Assembly: GCA_016741915.1 (NCBI GenBank)
Contig: JACVCS010000006.1
Coordinates: forward strand, 1 to 64,000
From: Phycisphaerales bacterium
Lineage (GTDB): Bacteria; Planctomycetota; Phycisphaerae; Phycisphaerales; UBA1924
Length of the DNA: 64,000 bases
Direction: 5' to 3'
A program made the position numbers and the translations under genes. Of this stretch, positions 26,296-33,662 are shown one piece after another. Each line of letters starts with the position of its first letter. The stretch's first letter is position 1. Below the pieces are notes generated by a model that was given only the letters and a program-made list of their open reading frames with translations, did no database searches and was not told the DNA's origin.

Positions 26296-27687
26296 TCAGT
26301 TCATGACCATCGCGACGCTCGTGACCATGCCGGTGCCCTGTTCGTCGATGACCGGGCCGTAGCGCAGCAGGCGCACGTCCTTGGGCTCGACGACCATCAG
26401 CCCCGCGACGATGTTGCCCACGCTGCACCAGCGGGTGGGGTTCTGCTGCCAGGCCATGCTCGCAACCAGCTCCGCGGGCTTGTTCTGCACGACGAGCCCC
26501 AGCATCTCATCGTCGGTCTGGAAAACGGAGTTGCGGAACTGCGCCGCGGCTTCGCCTTGCTCGGTCCCGTCTTCGCCCAGCAGCGGGCGCTGATCGCCGA
26601 AGGCCGGGCCCACGTGCGACATGTCGGCCGAGCAGATCACCAGCGTGCGCCCGGGCAGTTCGCTCATCGCCTGCTTCAGGGCATCAACGAACGGCTGCAG
26701 CGCCACGCCCTTGCCGTCGTAGCTTTCGCCGTTGGCGACCACCGGGTCGTGCACGAGCGCCGCGAAGACCTTTGGGTAGTTGCCCTGCGCGTCCTTGCCG
26801 AAGACGTGCTGGATCCAGGGGATCTGCAGCTCGATGGAGTGCTCGCGTTCGTGGTCGAAGCGGTTGGCGAAGAGCGCCTCGCCCAGCTTGCCCTTCAGCG
26901 CGTTGAGCATGCCCTCGTCGAGGTGACACTCGCCCAGCGCGGTCGAAAAGCCCTTGTCACACCCGCAGACGCCGGTGCTCTCGCCGAAGTGGTTGGTCCC
27001 CAGAATCACCACGCGGTCCGGGCGATCCGCCACGCGCAATCGCCCGTAAATCGCGGCGTAGTTCAGCCCGCCACGCGGATAATCCAAATGCGGCGCCACG
27101 ATCGCCTTGGGCAGGCTCGTCAGCGCCGGGTCGGCAACATCCTTCAGCGCCTCGGCGATCATCGCGTCGAAGTACTCCCTCAGCTTGCGTGCCGCGGCGG
27201 CATCACGCTCGGGCCCTTCAGGAATCCCCTTCGTCTCTTCGCTGTTGTTCAGCAGCGCGTCGCACACCCCCGCGGTCGTCCCCGGCGGCAAAATCGCCTG
27301 GCTGTCAAACGCCTTCCGCATATCCGCGACCATCGCTTCGTAGTTCGGCCCCAGGATCAGCCCCGCGCCGTCGAGCTGCGCGATGAACTGCTCGAGCATG
27401 TCACGCGTCAGCCCGCGACCGACCTGCTGCACGATCTGGTCCACATCGCGCGTGCCGTCGAGCAGCGGGATCACCACCCCAAAGCCCGGGAAGGTCACCA
27501 CCATGCGTTCAGAGACCTGGCGAGCGTCGGCCAGGCCCAGCATCTGGTGCTCGGTCCCGTCCGGGGCCGTGGCCTTCACCGGAAACCCGCGCACCGCCCG
27601 GATCACCGGACGCATATGGTGCGCCAGCGAGGCATCGAACTTGATCGGGTTTTCATTCGGGTTCTGAGCGGGTATTTCGGTGGTCAT
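26296..27687 (-). CDS. Memo-family protein (AmmeMemoRadiSam B type) with PqqD-like N-terminus
   Basis: A 463-aa protein. The C-terminal 290 residues are Memo-like. IVAPHLDYPRGG and VVILGTNHFGE carry two of the conserved His; EHSIELQIPWIQHVFG and VICSADMSHVG complete the site related to LigB dioxygenases. The first 130 residues include VVIPLLDGTRDVDQIVQQVG and LEQFIAQLDGAGLILG, which read like a PqqD/winged-helix fold. AMMECR1 and the radical SAM partner usual in AmmeMemoRadiSam loci are not nearby. ATG 27687 is the first Met that gives a soluble N-terminus. The function of bacterial Memo proteins is not settled; modification or redox roles are proposed. Confidence 0.82.
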   Translation of the reverse strand: MTTEIPAQNPNENPIKFDASLAHHMRPVIRAVRGFPVKATAPDGTEHQMLGLADARQVSERMVVTFPGFGVVIPLLDGTRDVDQIVQQVGRGLTRDMLEQFIAQLDGAGLILGPNYEAMVADMRKAFDSQAILPPGTTAGVCDALLNNSEETKGIPEGPERDAAAARKLREYFDAMIAEALKDVADPALTSLPKAIVAPHLDYPRGGLNYAAIYGRLRVADRPDRVVILGTNHFGESTGVCGCDKGFSTALGECHLDEGMLNALKGKLGEALFANRFDHEREHSIELQIPWIQHVFGKDAQGNYPKVFAALVHDPVVANGESYDGKGVALQPFVDALKQAMSELPGRTLVICSADMSHVGPAFGDQRPLLGEDGTEQGEAAAQFRNSVFQTDDEMLGLVVQNKPAELVASMAWQQNPTRWCSVGNIVAGLMVVEPKDVRLLRYGPVIDEQGTGMVTSVAMVMN

Positions 27688-27875
27688 TGAACGCCATAGT
27701 AGCCCGCAGGACGTCAAGACCGGCTTTCGGTGCGCGGATTCTCCCCCCGCACAAGATGACCCGGGGCCGGCCCCCGCCTAGCATCTGGGCCCGTCCCGGA
27801 GCGGTCACGCCCCGGGCGAGTTGGTTCGTCCCGTTCGTTTCATGTCCACCCGTTCGATTCGGAAGGATCGCTTCC

Positions 27876-28193
27876 ATGTTCGACTCACTCAAGCCCGGCC
27901 AGTCCATCAAGTGCACCCTCACCAGCGCCCCCCGCGCCGAGGGCAACACCTCCACGCTGCTGCGTCTGATGCGCCTGGATCCCACGGCCGTCAAGAGCCT
28001 CAAGCGCGCTCATCACCTCCGCCAGCAGCGCATGACCATCTACAACCGCGGCAACCGCGACTGGGTCAAGCGCGAGTCGTGCGCCAAGATCGCCACCGTC
28101 GCCAAGGGCCAGTCCTGGACGATGAGCTACACCCTCGACCTGCTCCCCGACCTGAAGTCGGTGCAGAAGTTCATCAAGGTCGAGAAGGCCTGA
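27876..28193 (+). CDS. Small basic protein of unknown function
   Basis: A 105-aa protein starting MFDSLKPGQSIKCTL, rich in Lys and Arg, with no signal peptide or helix for a membrane. It has alternating strands and helices by eye and a KSLKRAHHLRQQRM basic stretch that could bind nucleic acid. GGAAGGA at 27861-27867, eight bases before ATG 27876, makes the start convincing; the longer frame from 27687 overlaps the divergent promoter region. A terminator follows closely. I do not recognise the family. It is monocistronic and divergent from the Memo gene. Confidence 0.7.
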   Translation: MFDSLKPGQSIKCTLTSAPRAEGNTSTLLRLMRLDPTAVKSLKRAHHLRQQRMTIYNRGNRDWVKRESCAKIATVAKGQSWTMSYTLDLLPDLKSVQKFIKVEKA

Positions 28194-28208
28194 GCGAAGG
28201 CGCTTCAC

Positions 28209-28236
28209 GCCGACGTGAAGACGTCGGCTTCGTTCG
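28209..28236 (+). terminator. Probable terminator of the small basic protein gene
   Basis: GCCGACGT and ACGTCGGC form an 8-bp perfect stem with GAAG loop, followed by TTCGTTCG. The T content after the stem is modest, so termination may be partial. Confidence 0.6.
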
Positions 28237-28260
28237 TCGCTTTCGCCCCGTCCTACGCTG

Positions 28261-28797
28261 ATGGGTATGAAGCCAGCGACGAACGCGAAGCAGACCAACC
28301 AACGATCGATCACGCGAGCGGTCCTGAACGGGCCGCTCATTTTCATTTTTGACCGCGGCGCACGGAGTGCTCTCGCCTGCATGCTGCTCACGTCGGCGTG
28401 CGTGATCCTCGGTGCTTGCGAGCGCTCGCCCAAAGCGGGTGAGATCCGTCCGTCGAACTTCACCGCGCCGAACGCCAAGCCCGACGCGAGCTACGTCGTG
28501 CGTGGGGTGGTGACGGAGATGCCCATCGTGGGCAAGCCGAGCACCGAACTGCGTGTGCATCACGAGGCGATCGATGACTTCAAGGACGATCAGGGGAAGA
28601 TCGTGGGGATGAGTGCGATGGTGATGGAGTTCCCGCCGCTGAAGGGCGTGGACGTTTCGCAGCTCAAGGTGGGCGACAAGGTGGAGATCACCTTCAGCGT
28701 GTGGTGGACGCAGCTTCCGCCGTGGGCGGCGACGAAGATCACGGTGTTGCCGCCGGAGACGAACCTGGAGTTCCGTCCGAGACGCCCGTTGCCGTGA
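28261..28797 (+). CDS. Predicted CusF-like lipoprotein
   Basis: A 178-aa protein. Residues 37-54 are a signal helix with a lipobox-like VILGACERS, so the Cys at about 53 may be lipidated. The mature part reads YVVRGVVTEMP, LRVHHEAIDDF, MSAMVMEFPPL and LKVGDKVEITFSVW. This strand order, with a His in the second strand and a pair of Met before FPPL, resembles the copper-binding OB-fold of CusF and related domains. The usual Trp is not clearly placed, so metal binding is an inference. The 36-residue N-terminus before the helix is long; a start at the third codon ATG is equally possible. Confidence 0.65.
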   Translation: MGMKPATNAKQTNQRSITRAVLNGPLIFIFDRGARSALACMLLTSACVILGACERSPKAGEIRPSNFTAPNAKPDASYVVRGVVTEMPIVGKPSTELRVHHEAIDDFKDDQGKIVGMSAMVMEFPPLKGVDVSQLKVGDKVEITFSVWWTQLPPWAATKITVLPPETNLEFRPRRPLP

Positions 28798-28802
28798 GAA
28801 GT

Positions 28803-28823
28803 GTGCTGAGTGCTGAGTGCGGG
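28803..28823. repeat. Heptad repeat GTGCTGA after a stop codon
   Basis: Two perfect GTGCTGA units and a decayed third (GTGCGGG) begin five bases after the stop of the CusF-like gene. The unit matches, on the opposite strand, the array at 20073-20107. Confidence 0.65.
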
Positions 28824-29172
28824 GAGCTTCCGCCGCGTGTTTGCGGGCGCGACTGTTCGTCCGTCGCTGCTGGCATTCTCCAAAAACAAACCCAGCGTCC
28901 AGCACATAACCAGACGCCGGGTCTCGTGGGGGTTCCATGCGGCCCAGCTTTCGCCGGGCCAGAAGTCTTGGCACGAGTCGATTCGACGAACCTGTAAAGT
29001 CGGTTCCCGGGCGTGATGAAATTTTTTCGTTGTTTTCCGAAGCGGCTTGACCTTCCCACATACCCCGGAAATCACGCCAAAAACACGCACCCAACCCAAG
29101 GAAACGCCCGGGTGGCTCGACGACGGATCAGGATCAGAACCGCCGACGCCGGGCCAGCCCGGATCACGCCGC
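28824..29172. other. Intergenic region without supported gene
   Basis: About 350 bases between the convergent CusF-like and uracil-DNA glycosylase genes. Open frames here are short and have no ribosome binding site or plausible composition. No clear terminator was found. Confidence 0.4.
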
Positions 29173-30033
29173 TCAGCCCTTCTTCCGCCCTTGCAAACCC
29201 AGCTTGGTCATGACCCGCTTCAGGTCCGACCAGACCTTGTTGCGGTTCTCCTGCGTGTACTGCCGCAGCAGGAACGCGGGGTGGAACGTGGGCATCACCG
29301 GGATCGTCAGATCTGGGTACTTCTTCGTATCCGGATGAGACCAACTCGCCCATTTGCCGCGCATGCGCGACATGGCTTCTTCGGTCTTCAGGATGATCCG
29401 CGAGGCGGGCAGGCCCAGCGTCACGATCACCTCGGGCCTCACCGCGGCGATCTGGTCGTACAGGTACGGCGCGCACGCCGCGGCTTCTTCGCTCGTCGGC
29501 GTCGCGTTGTTGGGCGGACGCGTCTTCAGCACGTTGGCGATGTAGACCTCGTGCCGACTCAGCCCCATCGCGTAGATCATCCGCGCCAGCAGTTGCCCGG
29601 CGCGTCCGACGAACGGTCTGCCCGTGCGGTCCTCGTCAAGGCCCGGGGCTTCGCCGATGAACATCAACCGGGCGCACGGATCGCCCTCGCCGAAGACGAT
29701 ATTCGTGTGCGCCGTGACGAACTTCGCGTGCGGCTGGTCTTTCTCGTACCGTGCCCTGATCGCGTCGAGTTGCTTCTGCGCCGCCGCACGCTTCTCATCG
29801 ACCGTGTGCCAGTCTGTGCGTGGTGGCGGGATGAGTTCCACTTCACCAACCGCGGTACCACCCGCGCCGCCGCGAGCGCTCGTTGCGGCTGCGGTCGACT
29901 CCTGCTTGGTGATGGGCACCTTCTCCGGAAAGATCGGGACAAAGTCCACACCCAGGAATCGGCTCGTCAGCGCATGCTGCCGCACGGCCCTCGCGGGGTT
30001 CGCCTGTGCGCTCTTCGCGGAAGTGCTGGTCAT
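29173..30033 (-). CDS. Uracil-DNA glycosylase, family-4-like, missing most Fe-S cysteines
   Basis: A 286-aa DNA repair enzyme that would excise uracil. The core is clear: [13 protein letters not shown] (motif 1), [43 protein letters not shown] and [10 protein letters not shown] (motif 3 with the catalytic-site His). Thermophile-type family 4 enzymes bind a 4Fe-4S cluster through an N-terminal CxxC, a Cys in KCRPP and one in the following helix. Here the CxxC is absent and KCRPP is KTRPP; only the AAACAPYL Cys remains, so a cluster is unlikely. The first 80 residues are a low-similarity extension. ATG 30033 is chosen over a TTG two codons upstream. Confidence 0.85.
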   Translation of the reverse strand: MTSTSAKSAQANPARAVRQHALTSRFLGVDFVPIFPEKVPITKQESTAAATSARGGAGGTAVGEVELIPPPRTDWHTVDEKRAAAQKQLDAIRARYEKDQPHAKFVTAHTNIVFGEGDPCARLMFIGEAPGLDEDRTGRPFVGRAGQLLARMIYAMGLSRHEVYIANVLKTRPPNNATPTSEEAAACAPYLYDQIAAVRPEVIVTLGLPASRIILKTEEAMSRMRGKWASWSHPDTKKYPDLTIPVMPTFHPAFLLRQYTQENRNKVWSDLKRVMTKLGLQGRKKG

Positions 30034-30139
30034 GCCCAAAGACTAGCGACGCCGGGAGGGTTCATCCGCCCGGCGTCGCTGGATTGATCGTTCAGGGTGT
30101 CTCGTCGACAAAGGCCAACGTGCCCGCATCACCACGCAC

Positions 30140-30502
30140 TCACGGCTGCACGGGGGGCGTCGTCTCCGGCTTCTCGGGGGTCGCGGGCACCTTCGGCGCT
30201 TCGCCCGCGGGGGTTGTGCCCTCGCCCGTGGCGGGTGCAGCCCCACCCTCGGGGAGCGCGTTGCCCGGCAGGCGCTCGTCGCTCGGGTTGATCGGCGCGT
30301 TCCGCGTCGATGAGCTCTTCAGCGGCATCGTGGGGCCCTGCTCAAAGCTCGCCTGCAGCAGCGGAACCAGGAACGCCCCGCCGAAGAGCCCGATCACCAC
30401 GCCCAGGATCAGCCCCGGAGCGAAGGCGGTCATGAATCGGCTGGGCCCGGTCTTCTGCGGGCTGGAGGTCTGGACAGGGGCTTCGGGTGCTTCAACGGTC
30501 AT
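30140..30502 (-). CDS. Small single-pass membrane protein
   Basis: A 120-aa protein with a polar N-terminus of about 25 residues and one membrane helix (FAPGLILGVVIGLFGGAFLVPLL). A 70-residue Pro/Ala/Glu-rich tail that is probably disordered follows. GGAGA lies six bases before ATG 30502. Composition is typical of planctomycete membrane anchors, but no function can be proposed. It is separated from the glycosylase gene by about 100 bases on the same strand. Confidence 0.65.
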   Translation of the reverse strand: MTVEAPEAPVQTSSPQKTGPSRFMTAFAPGLILGVVIGLFGGAFLVPLLQASFEQGPTMPLKSSSTRNAPINPSDERLPGNALPEGGAAPATGEGTTPAGEAPKVPATPEKPETTPPVQP

Positions 30503-30727
30503 CGGACGTCTCCAGGTGATTCGACTCGTAGGTCGTCGGTTCGGAATAAGGCCTTGAACGGGGCTCTATGGGCACTGAAGTTTTCGGACGCTCAACGCCC
30601 AGACTCAAGCCCGCGTGCCTTCATCTGCCTCAACATCGGTCCGTTGGGCGAAGCTTCATGCTCTTTCCGGTGCTCGTGCGGGTTGGCCATCGCGTTGTGA
30701 AGCGTTCACACCCGCTCCCGCCTTGTT

Positions 30728-30934
30728 TCAACCCCGCCCCGAACGCATGCGGTGCACCCAGCGGGCATACGCCCAGACCGAATGGGCCATCTCCGCCCGT
30801 CCGGGGTGGTTCAAACCAAAGGCGGTGTGCAGACGCCACTGCCAGTACGAGCCCTTGAAGCGGAACTTGGAGATCACCGCCAAACGGGACAGTTCGTACG
30901 CAGCACCGATCTGTTCGAAGAGCCAGCTAGTCAT
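30728..30934 (-). CDS. Small protein translationally coupled to the epimerase
   Basis: A 68-aa protein beginning MTSWLFEQIGAAYELSRLA and holding the aromatic stretch SYWQWRLHTAFG. Its ATG overlaps the TGA of the epimerase gene at 30931-30934, the classic arrangement for coupled translation. The composition (five Trp, many Arg and His) looks selected, not random. There is no signal peptide or membrane helix. I do not know the family, but the coupling suggests it works with the epimerase or its pathway. Confidence 0.65.
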   Translation of the reverse strand: MTSWLFEQIGAAYELSRLAVISKFRFKGSYWQWRLHTAFGLNHPGRAEMAHSVWAYARWVHRMRSGRG

Positions 30935-31968
30935 CGCCGGGTCCCTTCCAGCACGCGCTTATAGAACTGCACCGTGTCGGCAACCGCCTCGTTCAGCCCC
31001 ACCACGGGCTGATACCCCAGCAGATTCTTCGCCAGCGTGATATCCGCTGACGAGTGCTTCACCTCGCCCATCCGCGGCACCTGGAAGATCGGTTGCAATC
31101 CCGGATTTCCGAACGCCTCGGCCATCATCTTCCACAACTCCAGCAGCGTGGTGCGCTTGCCGGTGCCGATGTTCACCGCCTCGCCCCGCAGCTCGCGCGT
31201 CGTCGCACCCGCCAGCAGCAGCGCCGCGACGACGTTGGCGACCGGGGTGAAGTCGCGGGTCTGCTGCCCATCGCCGAAGATCGTCGGGGCCTTGCCCGCC
31301 GAGAGGGCCCGGGCCCACGCGGGAATGACCGCCGAGTACGGACTATCCGCTCTTTGCCTGGGTCCAAAGACGTTGAACAAACGAAGGCTCAGCGCGGACA
31401 GGTTGTACGACTGGGCCCACGCCTTGACGACGCTCTCCGCCGCCAGCTTGCTCGCGGCATAGGGCGAAACCGGCATCGGCACCTGCGTTTCCACCCGCGG
31501 TGCGGGCGGCACGCCCGGCGCCAAACCCGTCTCCCCATAGACCGACGACGACGAGGTCATCACCAGCCGCTTAATCGAATGCCGACGGCACGCCTGCAAC
31601 ACCCGCACCGTCCCCGTCGCGTTCACCGACCACGCACGCTGAGGCTCCGCGATCGACAGCGGGATGCTTCCCACGGCCGCCAGATGAAAGACCACATCGC
31701 ACCCCTCAAACCCCTGGTCCAGCGCGTCATCATCGAGCAGCGACCCATGCACAAACCGCACCCGCTGCGGCTCAAGCTCGATCAGCTCCGCCAGATGTTC
31801 CGGGGTCGAGTTCGACAGATCGTCAACAACGGTGATCTTCGCCCCCAGCGACATCAACGCGTCGACCAAATGCCCGCCGATGAACCCCGCACCGCCCGTG
31901 ACGCACACCGACCTCCCCGCATAGGGGGACGACAGCCTCGACACGAGATCGGCCGGGAGCTTCATCAT
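30931..31968 (-). CDS. NAD-dependent sugar epimerase/dehydratase (extended SDR)
   Basis: A 345-aa enzyme acting on a nucleotide sugar in the cytoplasm. VCVTGGAGFIGGHLVDAL is the Rossmann NAD loop. VVFHLAAVGSIPLSI, TSSSSVYGE and SPYAASKLAAE (catalytic Tyr and Lys) follow, then RLFNVFGPRQ. The Gly and Ser-rich AVGSIPLS segment recalls the UDP-GlcNAc 4-epimerase/WbpP group, whereas GlcNAc 4,6-dehydratases differ there. Two ATGs lie side by side at the start, with no clear binding site. It probably feeds surface polysaccharide synthesis. Its stop overlaps the next small gene. Confidence 0.9.
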   Translation of the reverse strand: MMKLPADLVSRLSSPYAGRSVCVTGGAGFIGGHLVDALMSLGAKITVVDDLSNSTPEHLAELIELEPQRVRFVHGSLLDDDALDQGFEGCDVVFHLAAVGSIPLSIAEPQRAWSVNATGTVRVLQACRRHSIKRLVMTSSSSVYGETGLAPGVPPAPRVETQVPMPVSPYAASKLAAESVVKAWAQSYNLSALSLRLFNVFGPRQRADSPYSAVIPAWARALSAGKAPTIFGDGQQTRDFTPVANVVAALLLAGATTRELRGEAVNIGTGKRTTLLELWKMMAEAFGNPGLQPIFQVPRMGEVKHSSADITLAKNLLGYQPVVGLNEAVADTVQFYKRVLEGTRR

Positions 31969-32091
31969 CGCTGCACGCGGAAAGAGTCTACCAACCCGTC
32001 AACAACCCGGGGCCGGGAAGATGCCAACAAAAACGCGAAAACCCCTGAACAGGGTCTCGCATGTTCGCACTATGAACGGTATCTCAAACCC

Positions 32092-33462
32092 TCAGACACA
32101 CGGGATAAAGAACGAGTTGAAGAAGAGGTTGTAATCGCCCTCGTTCACGCCGTTGTTCGCACCGGTGGGGTTCCCAAACGGCGGCAGGGCCGTGCCCTGG
32201 TCGTCGGCGATGTCGCACGACGCGCCGATCGCACCGTTCCCCAAACCGGCCTGCGCGAAGAACCCATCGGCTGCGAAGAAGGCGTTGTAGTCCCCTTCGT
32301 TCACCCCGTTGTTCGGAGCGGTCGGCGCACTGAAGATCAGCGGCGTGCCCTGATCGTCGGCGATGTCCGCCGGTGAGCAGCCGACGCCGATGGTGACCAC
32401 GAAGGCCTCGTTCGAAACGCCCGTCCGCGACGACCAGCCGGTGATGAACCGACCGTTGGGCGAGATGGCGGTGGCGGCGACGAGGCGCCGGTCGGTCAGG
32501 TCCACCCCGCGCTGCGTGAGGTACGACCCGAGGGACTGCATGCCCGTGGCGCTCGTCCAGATGAAGGCCTCAAAGCCCAGCGCGGTGCTGGTCTGCCCGA
32601 CGATCACCGAGCCGTCGTGATTCACACCCAGCGCGTTGGCGAAGACCGAACCGCCGGGAACGTCTCCCAGCGCCACCATCCCCGTCGCCTGCGTCCAGCG
32701 GAATGCCTCGGAACCGGCGTTCGTCGTGCACAGGCCCACCACCACGCGACCATCGGGCGAGACCGCGCGGGCGAGCGACTGATACAACCCACCGTCAAGA
32801 TCACCAAGGCCCACCATCCCCGTCGCCTGCGTCCAGCGGAAGGCCTCGGTCCCGCTCGCGCTCGCGGCTTGACCAACGACCACCGATCCGTCGGCGTTCG
32901 TCGCGATCGCAGCAGAGCTGAAGCTCCCGCCCTCCAGATCACCCAAACCCACCATGCCGGCGGCTTGTGTCCAGCGGAAGGCCTCGTTGCCGTTGACGCC
33001 GTTGCCGCGCCCGACAATCACCAAGCCGTCGGCGGAGATCGCCAGGGCGGTGCTGCTGAATGTGCCGCCGTCGAGATCACCGAGCGCCACGAGCCCTTCG
33101 CTCGCGGTCCAGCGGAAGGCCTCGGAGCCGTTGGCGGAGGTGCCCATCCCCGCGATGACCGAGCCATCGGCGCTGATGGCGTTGGCCTGCGCGTTGGTCG
33201 CGCCGCCGTCGAGATCGCCGATCGCCACTGTGCCGTCGGCGGCGGTCCAGCGGAACGCCTCAAAGCCGGAGGTGGTGTTGGTCCGCCCGACGACGACGGA
33301 GGCGAAGGGGGTCAGGGCGTAGCCCTGCGTGTAGACCGTGCCCCCCGGCACATCGAGAATGGCCGTGAAAATCGCCGGTGCTGCGGCCACAGCACCCGAC
33401 GAGGCGAGAGCCGACACAATCACCGCAGAAGCGCGGCGCATGGATTTGACAGTTCGTTTCAT
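32092..33462 (-). CDS. Exported HAF-repeat protein with GC-type dockerin tail
   Basis: A 456-aa secreted protein. The signal peptide ends SGAVAAAP near residue 30. The body has six copies of an EAFRWT repeat of about 50 residues, each with GMVxLGDLDGG and an A-x-x-x-DGSVIVG stretch. This is the HAF (extracellular repeat) family that folds as a beta-propeller-like ring. The dockerin lacks the inner Cys pair: CSPADIADDQG, NNGVNEGDYNAFF, CDIADDQG, NNGVNEGDYNLFF, ending IPCV. ATG 33462 has GGAG upstream at about ten bases. It has no 3' cassette. Confidence 0.88.
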   Translation of the reverse strand: MKRTVKSMRRASAVIVSALASSGAVAAAPAIFTAILDVPGGTVYTQGYALTPFASVVVGRTNTTSGFEAFRWTAADGTVAIGDLDGGATNAQANAISADGSVIAGMGTSANGSEAFRWTASEGLVALGDLDGGTFSSTALAISADGLVIVGRGNGVNGNEAFRWTQAAGMVGLGDLEGGSFSSAAIATNADGSVVVGQAASASGTEAFRWTQATGMVGLGDLDGGLYQSLARAVSPDGRVVVGLCTTNAGSEAFRWTQATGMVALGDVPGGSVFANALGVNHDGSVIVGQTSTALGFEAFIWTSATGMQSLGSYLTQRGVDLTDRRLVAATAISPNGRFITGWSSRTGVSNEAFVVTIGVGCSPADIADDQGTPLIFSAPTAPNNGVNEGDYNAFFAADGFFAQAGLGNGAIGASCDIADDQGTALPPFGNPTGANNGVNEGDYNLFFNSFFIPCV

Positions 33463-33570
33463 GATCTTCACTCTCCGACGGGGCTGATTGGGCGGGTGTT
33501 TCCCGCCGATGATCATGCCCCGATTCGCGAGCATATGGAGCCAAAGCACGCCGCAGCGACGAGGCAGAAA

Positions 33571-33603
33571 AGAAAAACCCCGCGACAGACATGCCGCGGG
33601 GTT
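33571..33603 (-). terminator. Terminator of the trypsin-like gene
   Basis: AACCCCGCG and CGCGGGGTT pair perfectly around a 10-base loop. The five A before the stem on the plus strand give a U-run in the minus-strand transcript. It is a different sequence from the cassette terminators. Confidence 0.85.
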
Positions 33604-33662
33604 GAGAGTTGATTGGATGAACGAACGATCGGTTCGATTCGGTCGCGGGCCTGATCGCGGGC

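Noticed and set aside
28261-29172. Long minus-strand frames opposite the CusF-like gene
   Set aside because: They lack start signals and domain similarity, and the plus-strand lipoprotein has a convincing lipobox and fold pattern.
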